Below are positions 28,660 through 37,131 of a stretch of 64,000 bases of DNA, piece after piece. The first letter of the stretch is position 1; each line of letters opens with the position of its first letter. The stretch is from Chryseobacterium paludis (GTDB lineage Bacteria > Bacteroidota > Bacteroidia > Flavobacteriales > Weeksellaceae). The stretch is from positions 682,001 through 746,000 of the forward strand of contig NZ_CP099966.1 of the NCBI RefSeq assembly GCF_025403485.1, written 5' to 3'. Below the pieces are notes generated by a model. That model was not told the origin of the DNA and did not search any database. It saw only the letters and a list, made by a program, of their open reading frames with translations. The position numbers were made by a program, and so were the translations under genes.

Positions 28660-31437
28660 ATGAATATTCAATCTATTATCAAGTTAAGTGTATTTTGTTT
28701 GGCGTTTGGAAATCTTTCTGCACAAAATCCGTGGCCGGAAATGACGAATACTGCTAAACCATGGACACGGTGGTGGTGGATGGGAAATGCAGTTGATGAA
28801 AAAGGATTGGATAAGCAATTGACAACGCTCAGTAACGCTGGTTTTGGAGGCGTGGAAGTCGTTCCTATTTACGGGGCAAAAGGATTTGAAAATCGATATA
28901 TATCTTATCTCAGTCCGGAATGGATGAAGATGCTGCAGTTTACTGTGAATAAAGCAAAAAGCTTACAGATGGGTGTTGATATGGCTGTCGGAACCGGGTG
29001 GCCGATAGGTGGACCTCAGGTAAATGAAGAGGATGCGGCCACAAAAATGATCGTTCAGAAGTATGCACTTTTATCAGGTGAAAAATTAGCCGAAAAGATA
29101 TTCCTTAAAGACGAAAAACTTAAAAACTTACAGACTGTAAAATTAGATATTGTAACGGCGTACAACGAAAAAAATGAGGCGGTTGTCTTAACAGATAAAG
29201 TTACAAATGACGGTGTTCTCAATTGGAAACCGGACTCCGGGAAATGGACAATATATGCAGTTTTTACTGGTAAAACACTTCAGAAGGTAAAAAGGGCCGC
29301 TCCCGGAGGGGAAGGATTTACATTAAACCATTTTTCAGGTGCTGCAACGGTTGATTATTTTAAAACATTTGATAAGGCATTTGGCAATTCCAATTATGGC
29401 GTCCGTTCTTTTTTTAATGATAGCTATGAGGTCTATAATGCAGACTGGACCCCTGACTTTAAGAATGAATTTTTAAAAAGAAGGGGATATGATATTAGTC
29501 CTTACATCAAATATCTGATCAACGATGAGGAAAACAGGACTACGAGAAGGGTAAAATCAGATTATAGAGAAACCCTTAGTGAATTGATATTATACAATTT
29601 TACTGATCAGTTTACAAGCTGGGCGCATTCCAAGAACTCTAAAAATACAAATCAGGCGCACGGTTCACCCGGAAACTTACTGGATCTGTATGCAGCAGTA
29701 GATATTCCGGAATCAGAAACATTCGGAAGTACTGTTTTTGATATTCCGGGTTTACGAAGAGACAGCCTGGATGTGCAAAAAGCAGATCATCCGGATATAA
29801 ATATGTTGAAGTTTGCCTCATCGGCGGCCAATGCTAAAGGGAAGCAATTGATTTCAAATGAAACTTTTACCTGGCTTACTGAACATTTTAAAACTTCCTG
29901 GTCGCAGGCCAAACCAGAAGTTGAGCAGGTTTTTTTATCTGGGATCAATCATGTTTTTTATCATGGTACAACCTATACGCCTGCTGATGTCCCTTTTCCA
30001 GGGTGGTTATTTTATGCTTCGGTTAATTTTGTTCCAGAAAATAGTTTATGGCCTCATATAAGTGGCCTCAATTCCTTTGTTATGCGTTCTCAAAGTATTT
30101 TGCAGAGCGGGAAATCTGATAATGAATTGCTGATATATTGGCCGGTTTATGATTCTTGGGCATCAGCAAAAGGGAAAGATGTTGCCTTTAAAGTTCATAA
30201 CGTTGAAAAATGGCTGCAGCCAACTCCGTTTTATGAAGATCTAACCAAACTAGATAAAATGGGATATTCTTTTGACATGACCTCGGATAAAATGATTGGT
30301 GAAGCAAAATCCTACAATAATAAAATTCAAATTGCAAAAGAAGGATCTTCCTATCAGGTTTTGATCGTTCCCGAATTAACGTATTTACCAGAAACAACGT
30401 TGAATAATATTCTGGAATTAGCGAGAAATGGTGCTTCAGTTATTTTTCAGAATGAACCAAAAGATATTCCGGGTTACTTTGAGGTTGAAAAAAGAAGAAA
30501 CCTTTTAAAATCTTTGTGGTCTCAAATTCTATTTAATAATCGGGGTGAAAATCTAAAAACGGCAGAATTTGGAAAAGGAAAGATTATTTTGAGTTCCGAT
30601 GTTTCAAAAGCGCTTGAATATCTGAAAATAGAAAGAGAAAAACTAACAGAAACGGGATTGAAATTTGTAAGAAGACAGTTTGAGGGTGGAAAATACTACT
30701 ATATTGTTAATCATACTTCAAAAGAAATCAATCAATTTCTTCCCATAAATTATACAGGAAAGCAGACCATTATTATGAATCCGGAAAACGGAGATTTCGG
30801 AATGGCACAAATACAGAATAATTCTGCAAGAATTCAGTTGAAATCAGGACAGTCTTTAATTCTGAAAAGTAGTAAAACTATTGATTCATCCGTACAGAAA
30901 TGGAATTATACTGAAAAGACAGGGACTCCGATTATTTTAGATCAACCCTGGCAGTTAACCTTTAAAGAAGGTGGTCCCGAACTTCCCAAATCACGACAAC
31001 TAAAGAAACCTCAACCATGGACCAGCTTTTCAGAAGATCCTGCAACACAAAGTTTTTCGGGAACAGGTGTGTACACTACTTCACTGGATCTGAGGAAAAA
31101 GAATGCAGATGATTATGTCTTAAAACTGGATAAACTCTATGAAAGTGCGAAAGTGATTGTAAATGGCCAAGATGCCGGTATTGTCTGGAGCATCCCTTTT
31201 GAAATCAGCATTGGTAAATATTTAAAAAAGGGTACAAATACCATTCAAATTGAAGTTTGTAATCTGATGGCCAATAGAATACGGTATATGGATCAGAAAA
31301 AAATACAGTGGCGTAACTACCATGAGATTAACTTTGTAAATATTGATTACAAATCCTTTGATGCCTCCGGTTGGAAGGTTCAACCCTCTGGTTTGGATGG
31401 GCAGATTCAATTGATTCCAATCATATATTCAAAATAA
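28660..31437 (+). CDS. Alpha-L-rhamnosidase, GH106 family
   Basis: Removes terminal L-rhamnose from rhamnogalacturonan fragments, supplying the rhamnose pathway encoded at 42-49 kb. The 925-residue exported protein (signal MNIQSIIKLS...SAQ) opens with PWTRWWWMGNAVDEKGLDKQL, diagnostic for GH106. GVDMAVGTGWPIGGPQV and ISNETFTWLTEHFKTSWSQ continue the TIM-barrel catalytic part; the C-terminal third has beta-sandwich GH2-like sequence (GTGVYTTSLDL, VIVNGQDAGIVWSIPFEI, NTIQIEVCNLMANRI). Size fits the family. Which Glu residues catalyse I cannot fix from sequence alone. Confidence 0.9.
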   Translation: MNIQSIIKLSVFCLAFGNLSAQNPWPEMTNTAKPWTRWWWMGNAVDEKGLDKQLTTLSNAGFGGVEVVPIYGAKGFENRYISYLSPEWMKMLQFTVNKAKSLQMGVDMAVGTGWPIGGPQVNEEDAATKMIVQKYALLSGEKLAEKIFLKDEKLKNLQTVKLDIVTAYNEKNEAVVLTDKVTNDGVLNWKPDSGKWTIYAVFTGKTLQKVKRAAPGGEGFTLNHFSGAATVDYFKTFDKAFGNSNYGVRSFFNDSYEVYNADWTPDFKNEFLKRRGYDISPYIKYLINDEENRTTRRVKSDYRETLSELILYNFTDQFTSWAHSKNSKNTNQAHGSPGNLLDLYAAVDIPESETFGSTVFDIPGLRRDSLDVQKADHPDINMLKFASSAANAKGKQLISNETFTWLTEHFKTSWSQAKPEVEQVFLSGINHVFYHGTTYTPADVPFPGWLFYASVNFVPENSLWPHISGLNSFVMRSQSILQSGKSDNELLIYWPVYDSWASAKGKDVAFKVHNVEKWLQPTPFYEDLTKLDKMGYSFDMTSDKMIGEAKSYNNKIQIAKEGSSYQVLIVPELTYLPETTLNNILELARNGASVIFQNEPKDIPGYFEVEKRRNLLKSLWSQILFNNRGENLKTAEFGKGKIILSSDVSKALEYLKIEREKLTETGLKFVRRQFEGGKYYYIVNHTSKEINQFLPINYTGKQTIIMNPENGDFGMAQIQNNSARIQLKSGQSLILKSSKTIDSSVQKWNYTEKTGTPIILDQPWQLTFKEGGPELPKSRQLKKPQPWTSFSEDPATQSFSGTGVYTTSLDLRKKNADDYVLKLDKLYESAKVIVNGQDAGIVWSIPFEISIGKYLKKGTNTIQIEVCNLMANRIRYMDQKKIQWRNYHEINFVNIDYKSFDASGWKVQPSGLDGQIQLIPIIYSK

Positions 31438-31487
31438 AAATTTAAAAATAACATCGAAGCTTAACAAATATTGTAAAAATAAAAGTT

Positions 31488-32291
31488 ATGAGTAAACATA
31501 AAATAGTAAAGTCATTAGCAGTTGGAACCTTCATGTTGACATTCGGATTTTCGTATTCACAGAAAAAACCAAAAGTAGTTTTAGATAATTTTTTCAACAA
31601 TGAAAAAAAAGAAAACAAAGAAACGAAGGAAATAGAATCCTGGCATTACACGTGGAATGATAAGACCAATGGTGGGTTTTCATTATTAGGAGAAATCTTT
31701 ATAAAACAGGGTGCATCAATCAGTTCTCTTAAAAATGCTCCTACACAGGCAGACCTGAAAAACGCAGATATTTACATTATTGTAGATGCAGATATTGACA
31801 AAGAAGCTTTTGAAGGAAAGGCCAATTTAATAGATCCTACGACCATTAAAAATGTGGTAAAATGGGTAAAAGCAGGTGGGGTATTGGTTTTGTTAAGTAA
31901 TGATCATGGCAATTCTGAATTTGAACACTTTAACCAGCTGGCGGGAGAGTTTGGGATTCATTTTAATGACGATAGCTACAATAGAGTTCAAGGGAAAGAA
32001 TTTGAACAGGGTGCAGTACATGTTCGAGAGGGAAATGAAGTTTTTTCTGCACAAAAATTATACATGAAAGAAGTGAGTTCAATCACTGTAAAAGAGCCTG
32101 CAAAAACTTTATTATCTGCGGAAGGTAAAAACATTGCAGCCATTGCGAAGTTTGGAAAAGGAACCGTTTTCGCTCTGGGAGATCCGTGGTGTTACAACGA
32201 ATATACGGACGGTAAAAAATTACCTGCCGATTTCACCAATTTCCAGGGAGCTGAAGAGTTTGTGAAATGGCTGATCAAACAAAGTAAATAA
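31488..32291 (+). CDS. Exported protein of uncertain function, DUF4350/GATase-like fold
   Basis: Has 267 residues with a signal peptide ending near SYSQ. The order of strands and helices (VVLDNFFNNE..., NADIYIIVDADIDKE, IKNVVKWVKAGGVLVLLSNDHGNSEFEHFNQLAGEFGIHFN, GKGTVFALGDPWCYNEY) resembles glutamine-amidotransferase-like/DUF4350 domains found in rhamnogalacturonan clusters of Bacteroidota, sometimes fused to GH105 enzymes; I recall this association but cannot confirm it here. It lacks an obvious nucleophilic Cys at the usual amidotransferase elbow, so it may bind rather than cleave. It sits between GH106 and PL11, ending just before an operator. I do not assign a reaction. Confidence 0.6.
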   Translation: MSKHKIVKSLAVGTFMLTFGFSYSQKKPKVVLDNFFNNEKKENKETKEIESWHYTWNDKTNGGFSLLGEIFIKQGASISSLKNAPTQADLKNADIYIIVDADIDKEAFEGKANLIDPTTIKNVVKWVKAGGVLVLLSNDHGNSEFEHFNQLAGEFGIHFNDDSYNRVQGKEFEQGAVHVREGNEVFSAQKLYMKEVSSITVKEPAKTLLSAEGKNIAAIAKFGKGTVFALGDPWCYNEYTDGKKLPADFTNFQGAEEFVKWLIKQSK

Positions 32292-32301
32292 ATCAAAATA
32301 T

Positions 32302-32313
32302 GCAATCGATTGC
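32302..32313. promoter_or_regulatory. LacI-type operator upstream of PL11
   Basis: Perfect core GCAATCGATTGC in the 52-bp gap between the exported DUF4350-like gene and PL11, ending 30 bp before the PL11 start. It would allow an internal regulated promoter inside the rhamnogalacturonan gene group. Confidence 0.72.
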
Positions 32314-32343
32314 CTTATCTATATTTAAAACAATACTGGAATT

Positions 32344-34224
32344 ATGAACTTAAAATTTAATTTTATCTTAATTACAGTTCTTTTTTCACAAGTACTCTCA
32401 GCACAAAGACAAATGGAGTATTTGAAAAGAGGAATTATAGCCATACCTGCAGAATCAGGGATTTTTGTCAGCTGGAGGTTATTAGGTTCGGAGCCTCAAA
32501 ACACTCAGTTTGACCTATATCGTGTTGAAAATAACAAGAGCAAAAAATTGAATGAAAAGATATTGCTCAACGAAACAAATTTTTTAGATAAAACGGCAGA
32601 TAAAGCAAAGAATTATACTTATTTCGTGAAATCCAATACCCCAGATAAAACCTTGGATATGGACTCTGCCCGATATGTTGCTTCTCAAAAGCCCTATTTT
32701 TCCATTCCTTTAAAAACACCAGCCGGCTATACACCAAATGATATATCTGTAGCAGATCTGGATGGAGACGGTGCTTATGAAATCATCCTTCATCAAACCG
32801 GACAATCCCGTGATAATAGTCAGAAAGGCTTTACAGATCCTCCGGTTATTCAGGCATATAAGTTAAACGGTGATTTGTTATGGGAAATTAATTTAGGTAA
32901 AAACATCAGGGAAGGGGCTCATTATACTCAGTTTCTGGTATACGATTTAGATCAGGACGGTAAAGCGGAGATCGTGATGAAAACGGCAGATGGTACCAAA
33001 GACAGCAGAGGGAAATATATTGGTGATCCCAAAAAAGATTGGCGAAATGAAAATGGATTTATACTTTCAGGACCTGAGTATATGACTGTTTTCGATGGTC
33101 AGACTGGTGAGGAAATAAATACAGTAGACTATGTCGTCCCAAGGTTTCCGAACAATCTGAATCCATCTCCGGAACAGCTTACAGAGACTTGGGGCGATGC
33201 AAAAGGCAATCGTGTAGATCGATTTCTGGGTGCAGTGGGTTATTTAGATGGTAAGCATCCGAGTGTTATTATGTCGAGAGGTTACTATACCCGTACAGCG
33301 ATGGCAGCCTGGGACTACAAAAATAAGAAGTTGAGTTTACGATGGTTATTCGATACAGAAAGTTCAGAAGAAAATAAAAAATTCAGAGGACAGGGAAACC
33401 ATAACCTGAGTATTGCAGATGTTGATAATGATGGAAAAGATGAAATTATTTTTGGCGCAATGACTATCGATGACAACGGAACGGTATTGAACAGTACCGG
33501 ATATGGTCATGGAGATGCTCTGCATGTCGGGGATTTGGATCCCTCTCATCCCGGATTGGAAATTTTTGATATTCAGGAAAGGTTTGATGATGCCGGTGCA
33601 CATTTCAGAGATGGGGCAACAGGAAAAGTATTATGGAAATTGCCATCCTTGATATACAGTAAACAGGGCAAATTTCAGGGTCCCGGGAGAGGATTGTCTC
33701 TGAATATAGATCCCCGGCATGAAGGTTCTGAGTGTTGGGCCGCAGGAGCTGGAGTTAAAGGTCTTTATGATGCCAAAGGAAATAAAATCAGTGATAAAAA
33801 TCCAGCCTGTAATATGGGTGTCTATTGGGATGGAGATTTTTTAAGCGAAATTTTAGACGGTACTGTAGTGTCAAAATGGGATTGGAAGAAAGAGAATACA
33901 AATATTATATTTGACGCCAAAGATTTCCAATGTGAATCAAATAACGGAACGAAAAAAAATCCATCTTTAGTTGCAGATTTATTCGGTGACTGGCGGGAAG
34001 AATTAATATACAGAACGTCAGACAATCAGGAACTCCGGATCTTCAGTTCAACACTTCCAACACATCACCGTTTGTATACCCTGATGCACAATCCACAATA
34101 CCGGTTGAGTATCGTATGGCAGAATGTAGGCTATAATCAGCCTCCACATACTGATTATTATCTGGATGAATCTGTTTCAAAAATTCCAAATCCAAACATC
34201 ATTACTGTAAAAACTAAAAATTAA
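32344..34224 (+). CDS. Rhamnogalacturonan lyase, PL11 family
   Basis: Cleaves the GalA-Rha backbone of rhamnogalacturonan I by beta-elimination, making unsaturated products for GH105. The 626-residue exported protein (signal ending LSAQ) starts with the PL11 fibronectin-like segment MEYLKRGIIAIPAESGIFVSWRLLG and continues as an eight-bladed propeller rich in calcium-binding Asp loops: VADLDGDGAYEI, YDLDQDGKAEIVMKTADGT, VDNDGKDEI, DLDPSHPGLEIFD. It closely follows the YesW/YesX pattern and is normal in length. The next gene is a GH105, so lyase and product hydrolase are paired. Confidence 0.93.
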   Translation: MNLKFNFILITVLFSQVLSAQRQMEYLKRGIIAIPAESGIFVSWRLLGSEPQNTQFDLYRVENNKSKKLNEKILLNETNFLDKTADKAKNYTYFVKSNTPDKTLDMDSARYVASQKPYFSIPLKTPAGYTPNDISVADLDGDGAYEIILHQTGQSRDNSQKGFTDPPVIQAYKLNGDLLWEINLGKNIREGAHYTQFLVYDLDQDGKAEIVMKTADGTKDSRGKYIGDPKKDWRNENGFILSGPEYMTVFDGQTGEEINTVDYVVPRFPNNLNPSPEQLTETWGDAKGNRVDRFLGAVGYLDGKHPSVIMSRGYYTRTAMAAWDYKNKKLSLRWLFDTESSEENKKFRGQGNHNLSIADVDNDGKDEIIFGAMTIDDNGTVLNSTGYGHGDALHVGDLDPSHPGLEIFDIQERFDDAGAHFRDGATGKVLWKLPSLIYSKQGKFQGPGRGLSLNIDPRHEGSECWAAGAGVKGLYDAKGNKISDKNPACNMGVYWDGDFLSEILDGTVVSKWDWKKENTNIIFDAKDFQCESNNGTKKNPSLVADLFGDWREELIYRTSDNQELRIFSSTLPTHHRLYTLMHNPQYRLSIVWQNVGYNQPPHTDYYLDESVSKIPNPNIITVKTKN

Positions 34225-34355
34225 CAAACTTTAAATCAGTAGAGAAAAACTTTAACTAATACTTAAAAGTTTGATTTGATTAAATACATCTGATCGATCT
34301 TCAATCTATTGTTTGACGTTAAATTAGAAAATTAATAAAAAATAACTTACCAATT

Positions 34356-35519
34356 ATGAAAATGATAGTAATGAGAAGTGCCTTTTGTATATTGGCTTTT
34401 GGACTTTTATCCTCATGTTCAGTTCAAAAGCAAACAGCTGCTAAAAATGTTGATCTTCCAAATAAAAAAGAGGTTCTGGAAGTTTCGCGACGGGCCAACC
34501 AATATTTCATGAACAAATGGCCGGATACCGGAAAAGAAATTGTTGGTAAAAAGGTATGGCCAAGTAATTTATGGACCCGTGCTGTTTACTATGAAGGATT
34601 AATAGCACTCTATAAGATAGATCCCAAAAAAGAATATTATGAGTATGCCATTTCCTGGTCAGAAAAACACAATTGGAACATGATGCGTGATACCTATACT
34701 CGTAATGCAGACAATCAGGCTTGTGGACAAACATACTTAGACCTTTATGAACTCGATGGCAGAAAGAATCCTGAGCGAATAAAATTGGTAAAAGCATCGA
34801 TAGATAGTATGATTGCTTCCAATAAAGTAGATGAATGGTGGTGGATTGATGCACTCCAAATGGGAATGCCTATTTTCACAAAACTGGGTAAAATTACAGG
34901 TGACAAAAAGTATTTCGATAAAAATTACGAAATGTATGCCTATACGAAATACAAACATGGAGATCATGGTTTATATAATCCTAAAGACAAGCTTTGGTGG
35001 AGAGACAAAAGTTTTGTTCCACCTTATAAAGAACCAAACGGTGAAGATTCCTACTGGAGTCGCGGAAACGGATGGGTAGTTGCTGCTTTAGCACGTACCC
35101 TGGAAGATACACCCAAATCAGATCCCCATTATAAAGAATATTTACAGGATTACAGAGATTTATTATCAGCCTTACTTCCTGTTCAGAGAGAAGATGGTTT
35201 TTGGAATGTAAGTCTGCATGATCCCAATAATTTTGGTGGAAAAGAAATGACAGGAACAGCCCTGTTTGTTTACGGAATGGCGTATGGAATCAATAATGGA
35301 CTAATTGATAGAGAAACTTATTTGCCGGCTGTCGTAAAGGCTTGGAATGCTATTGTAAAAGACTCTGTTCAGCCAAATGGATTTTTAGGTTGGGTACAGG
35401 GAACAGGAAAAGAACCTAAAGATGGTCAGCCTCTCGCTGTTGATAAAGAACCTGATTTTGAAGACTATGGTTTAGGATGTCTGTTGCTCGCAGGGAGTGA
35501 GGTTTATAAGTTGAATTAA
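34356..35519 (+). CDS. Unsaturated rhamnogalacturonyl hydrolase, GH105 lipoprotein 2
   Basis: Expected to remove the unsaturated galacturonyl residue from PL11 products. The 387-residue protein has lipobox LLSSC (Cys21) and an (alpha/alpha)6 barrel. WWWIDALQMGMPIF carries the catalytic Asp165; YWSRGNGWVVAALARTLE matches the second GH105 signature, and NFGGKEMTGTALFVYGMAYGI the third. The N-terminal NLWTRAVYYEGLIALY and the QACGQTYLDLYELDG segment differ clearly from the GH105 at 457-1725, so this is a separate subfamily. It follows PL11 by 131 bp and precedes the rhamnose symporter. Confidence 0.9.
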   Translation: MKMIVMRSAFCILAFGLLSSCSVQKQTAAKNVDLPNKKEVLEVSRRANQYFMNKWPDTGKEIVGKKVWPSNLWTRAVYYEGLIALYKIDPKKEYYEYAISWSEKHNWNMMRDTYTRNADNQACGQTYLDLYELDGRKNPERIKLVKASIDSMIASNKVDEWWWIDALQMGMPIFTKLGKITGDKKYFDKNYEMYAYTKYKHGDHGLYNPKDKLWWRDKSFVPPYKEPNGEDSYWSRGNGWVVAALARTLEDTPKSDPHYKEYLQDYRDLLSALLPVQREDGFWNVSLHDPNNFGGKEMTGTALFVYGMAYGINNGLIDRETYLPAVVKAWNAIVKDSVQPNGFLGWVQGTGKEPKDGQPLAVDKEPDFEDYGLGCLLLAGSEVYKLN

Positions 35520-35636
35520 ATTATAAAGAAGAGCAGAGTCACAAAATTGTTTATAAAAATAAAAAAGGTTAATGGTATTGGATACTGCAGAAATGCTTAT
35601 TTTCTGACATATTGAAGACATGACACTACAAGATGC

Positions 35637-35648
35637 GCAATCGATACC
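35637..35648. promoter_or_regulatory. Degenerate LacI-type operator upstream of rhaT
   Basis: GCAATCGATACC keeps the left half and centre of the palindrome but is degenerate in the right half (10/12). It ends 41 bp before the rhaT start. Position supports function; the mismatch suggests weaker binding. Confidence 0.55.
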
Positions 35649-35689
35649 ATATTATTAATTTTCAAATTCAATATCAATAAGATAAAATT

Positions 35690-36778
35690 ATGAATGCATT
35701 ATTAGGAGTTTTTTTTCATTTCCTAGGAGGATTCTCTTCAGGTAGTTTTTATCTACCTTATAAAAAAGTAAAAGGATGGTCCTGGGAAACATATTGGCTG
35801 ATAGGAGGGGTGTTTTCATGGATCATTGTTCCGCCACTTGCTGCATTTATTACCATTCCAGGGTTTTGGGAAATCATACAGAATGAAAGTTCTTCTATAT
35901 TGGGATTGACGTTTTTGTTCGGTGCTTTGTGGGGAATTGGAGGGTTTACTTATGGTTTAGGGGTAAGATATTTAGGAGTAGCACTTGGAAGCAGCATAAT
36001 TCTTGGGCTCTGTATGGTTTTTGGTTCGCTGTTTCCATCTGTATATTATGAATTTTCTCCACATACGGGAAAGGACAATATTGGGTTAATGCTTTCCAGT
36101 ACATGGGGACAGATGGTTTTATTGGGACTTTTAGTTTGTATCATCGGAATCATCATTAGTGGGAAAGCGGGAATGATGAAAGAAAAAGAACTGCAAACTG
36201 AATCTACAGATCCACACGGTATACAGGTGAAAACAGAGTACAAGTTTAGGTTGGGCTTAATTGTTTCCATTATATCAGGAGTTTTAAGTGCCTGCTTTAA
36301 CTTTGGGTTGGAAGCTGGAAAACCGATGGCAGTCGTAGCAAATGAATTGTGGAAAAATGCAAATCCGGGACAGGGAGAATTCCTTTTTCAAAATAATGTA
36401 ACCTATGTCGTTGTACTTTGGGGTGGAATGGCAGTAAATCTTATAGGCTGTTTATATTTAGCTATTAAAAATAAATCGTATACAGATTATACAAAAAGAA
36501 AAGTACCGGTTGTACGTAACATCGTTTTTTGTGCACTTGCCGGGACGATGTGGTTTTTACAGTTCTTCTTTTATGGTATGGGAGAAAGTAAAATGGGAAA
36601 TGGCCCTAGTTCATGGATATTACATATGGCGTTTATCATTTTAATTGCCAATCTGTGGGGCGTTATCATTAAGGAATGGAAAGGAGTTTCTAAAAAAACT
36701 ATTTCTACCATTCTTATGGGAATGGTTGTGATGTTCATTTCTATTTTAATTGTAGGATATGGAAATTCTTTGAGATAG
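35690..36778 (+). CDS. rhaT: L-rhamnose/proton symporter RhaT
   Basis: Inner-membrane uptake of L-rhamnose released by GH106. The 362-residue protein has ten hydrophobic segments and the RhaT N-terminus MNALLGVFFHFLGGFSSGSFYLPYKKVKGWSWETYWL, plus ALWGIGGFTYGLGVRYLGVALGSSIILGLCMVFGSL and SGVLSACFNFGLEAGKP. These are characteristic of the RhaT family of the drug/metabolite superfamily and not of other sugar porters. It is preceded by a degenerate operator and followed by a clear terminator, so it closes the rhamnogalacturonan unit. Confidence 0.95.
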   Translation: MNALLGVFFHFLGGFSSGSFYLPYKKVKGWSWETYWLIGGVFSWIIVPPLAAFITIPGFWEIIQNESSSILGLTFLFGALWGIGGFTYGLGVRYLGVALGSSIILGLCMVFGSLFPSVYYEFSPHTGKDNIGLMLSSTWGQMVLLGLLVCIIGIIISGKAGMMKEKELQTESTDPHGIQVKTEYKFRLGLIVSIISGVLSACFNFGLEAGKPMAVVANELWKNANPGQGEFLFQNNVTYVVVLWGGMAVNLIGCLYLAIKNKSYTDYTKRKVPVVRNIVFCALAGTMWFLQFFFYGMGESKMGNGPSSWILHMAFIILIANLWGVIIKEWKGVSKKTISTILMGMVVMFISILIVGYGNSLR

Positions 36779-36845
36779 AGTCTTTCTTATCATAATTAAA
36801 AATTTTTCTTCATCATTCATATTCAATATACAGTTTAGTTTTTGT

Positions 36846-36876
36846 AAGGCACTGATTTTTTCAGTGTCTTTTTTTG
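36846..36876 (+). terminator. Rho-independent terminator after rhaT
   Basis: AAGGCACTGA-TTTTT-TCAGTGTCTT: a 10-bp stem (one G-U pair) with 5-nt loop followed by TTTTTT. It lies 67 bp after the rhaT stop. Confidence 0.88.
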
Positions 36877-37053
36877 TATTCATGGATATCCGACTTTCCC
36901 GATAAATATATTCGCAAACAATTCATAGAGTGATTTGGGTTTCAGATTTCAGAGTTTATTTAAAGATATTTAAGCAAATTAATAATATTTATAAAATTTG
37001 AACTAAGTATAATTATACATTATTAGGATGGGTTAAGTATTTTATAATTAATG

Positions 37054-37069
37054 CAGGATATTGCAGGAT
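37054..37069 (+). promoter_or_regulatory. Direct-repeat element (CAGGAT-ATTG-CAGGAT) upstream of susC 2
   Basis: Two identical CAGGAT units (in fact TGCAGGAT twice, 37052-37059 and 37062-37069) repeat with a 10-bp period, so they face the same side of the helix. The element ends 62 bp before the susC 2 ATG. Related sequences with the same spacing lie 58 bp before the rhamnose aldolase fusion gene and before the second pectate lyase. Direct repeats like this are typical for activators such as AraC-family proteins or response regulators; the binding protein is not identified. Confidence 0.5.
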
Positions 37070-37131
37070 GCTAAAAATTTGGTAACTGTGTAGATTGGGA
37101 CATAATAATTAATGTTACTAAAATTTAATAT

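Larger units (their letters stand above)
36779..37131. other. 353-bp region between rhaT and susC 2
   Basis: No gene. It contains the rhaT terminator (36846-36876), about 170 bp of AT-rich sequence, and a 10-bp-period direct repeat (37054-37069) 62 bp before susC 2. No GCAATCGATTGC operator is present, unlike in front of susC 1. TATAAAATTTG around 36990 resembles the Bacteroidota -7 box with one extra base of spacing, which is not convincing. Confidence 0.75.
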
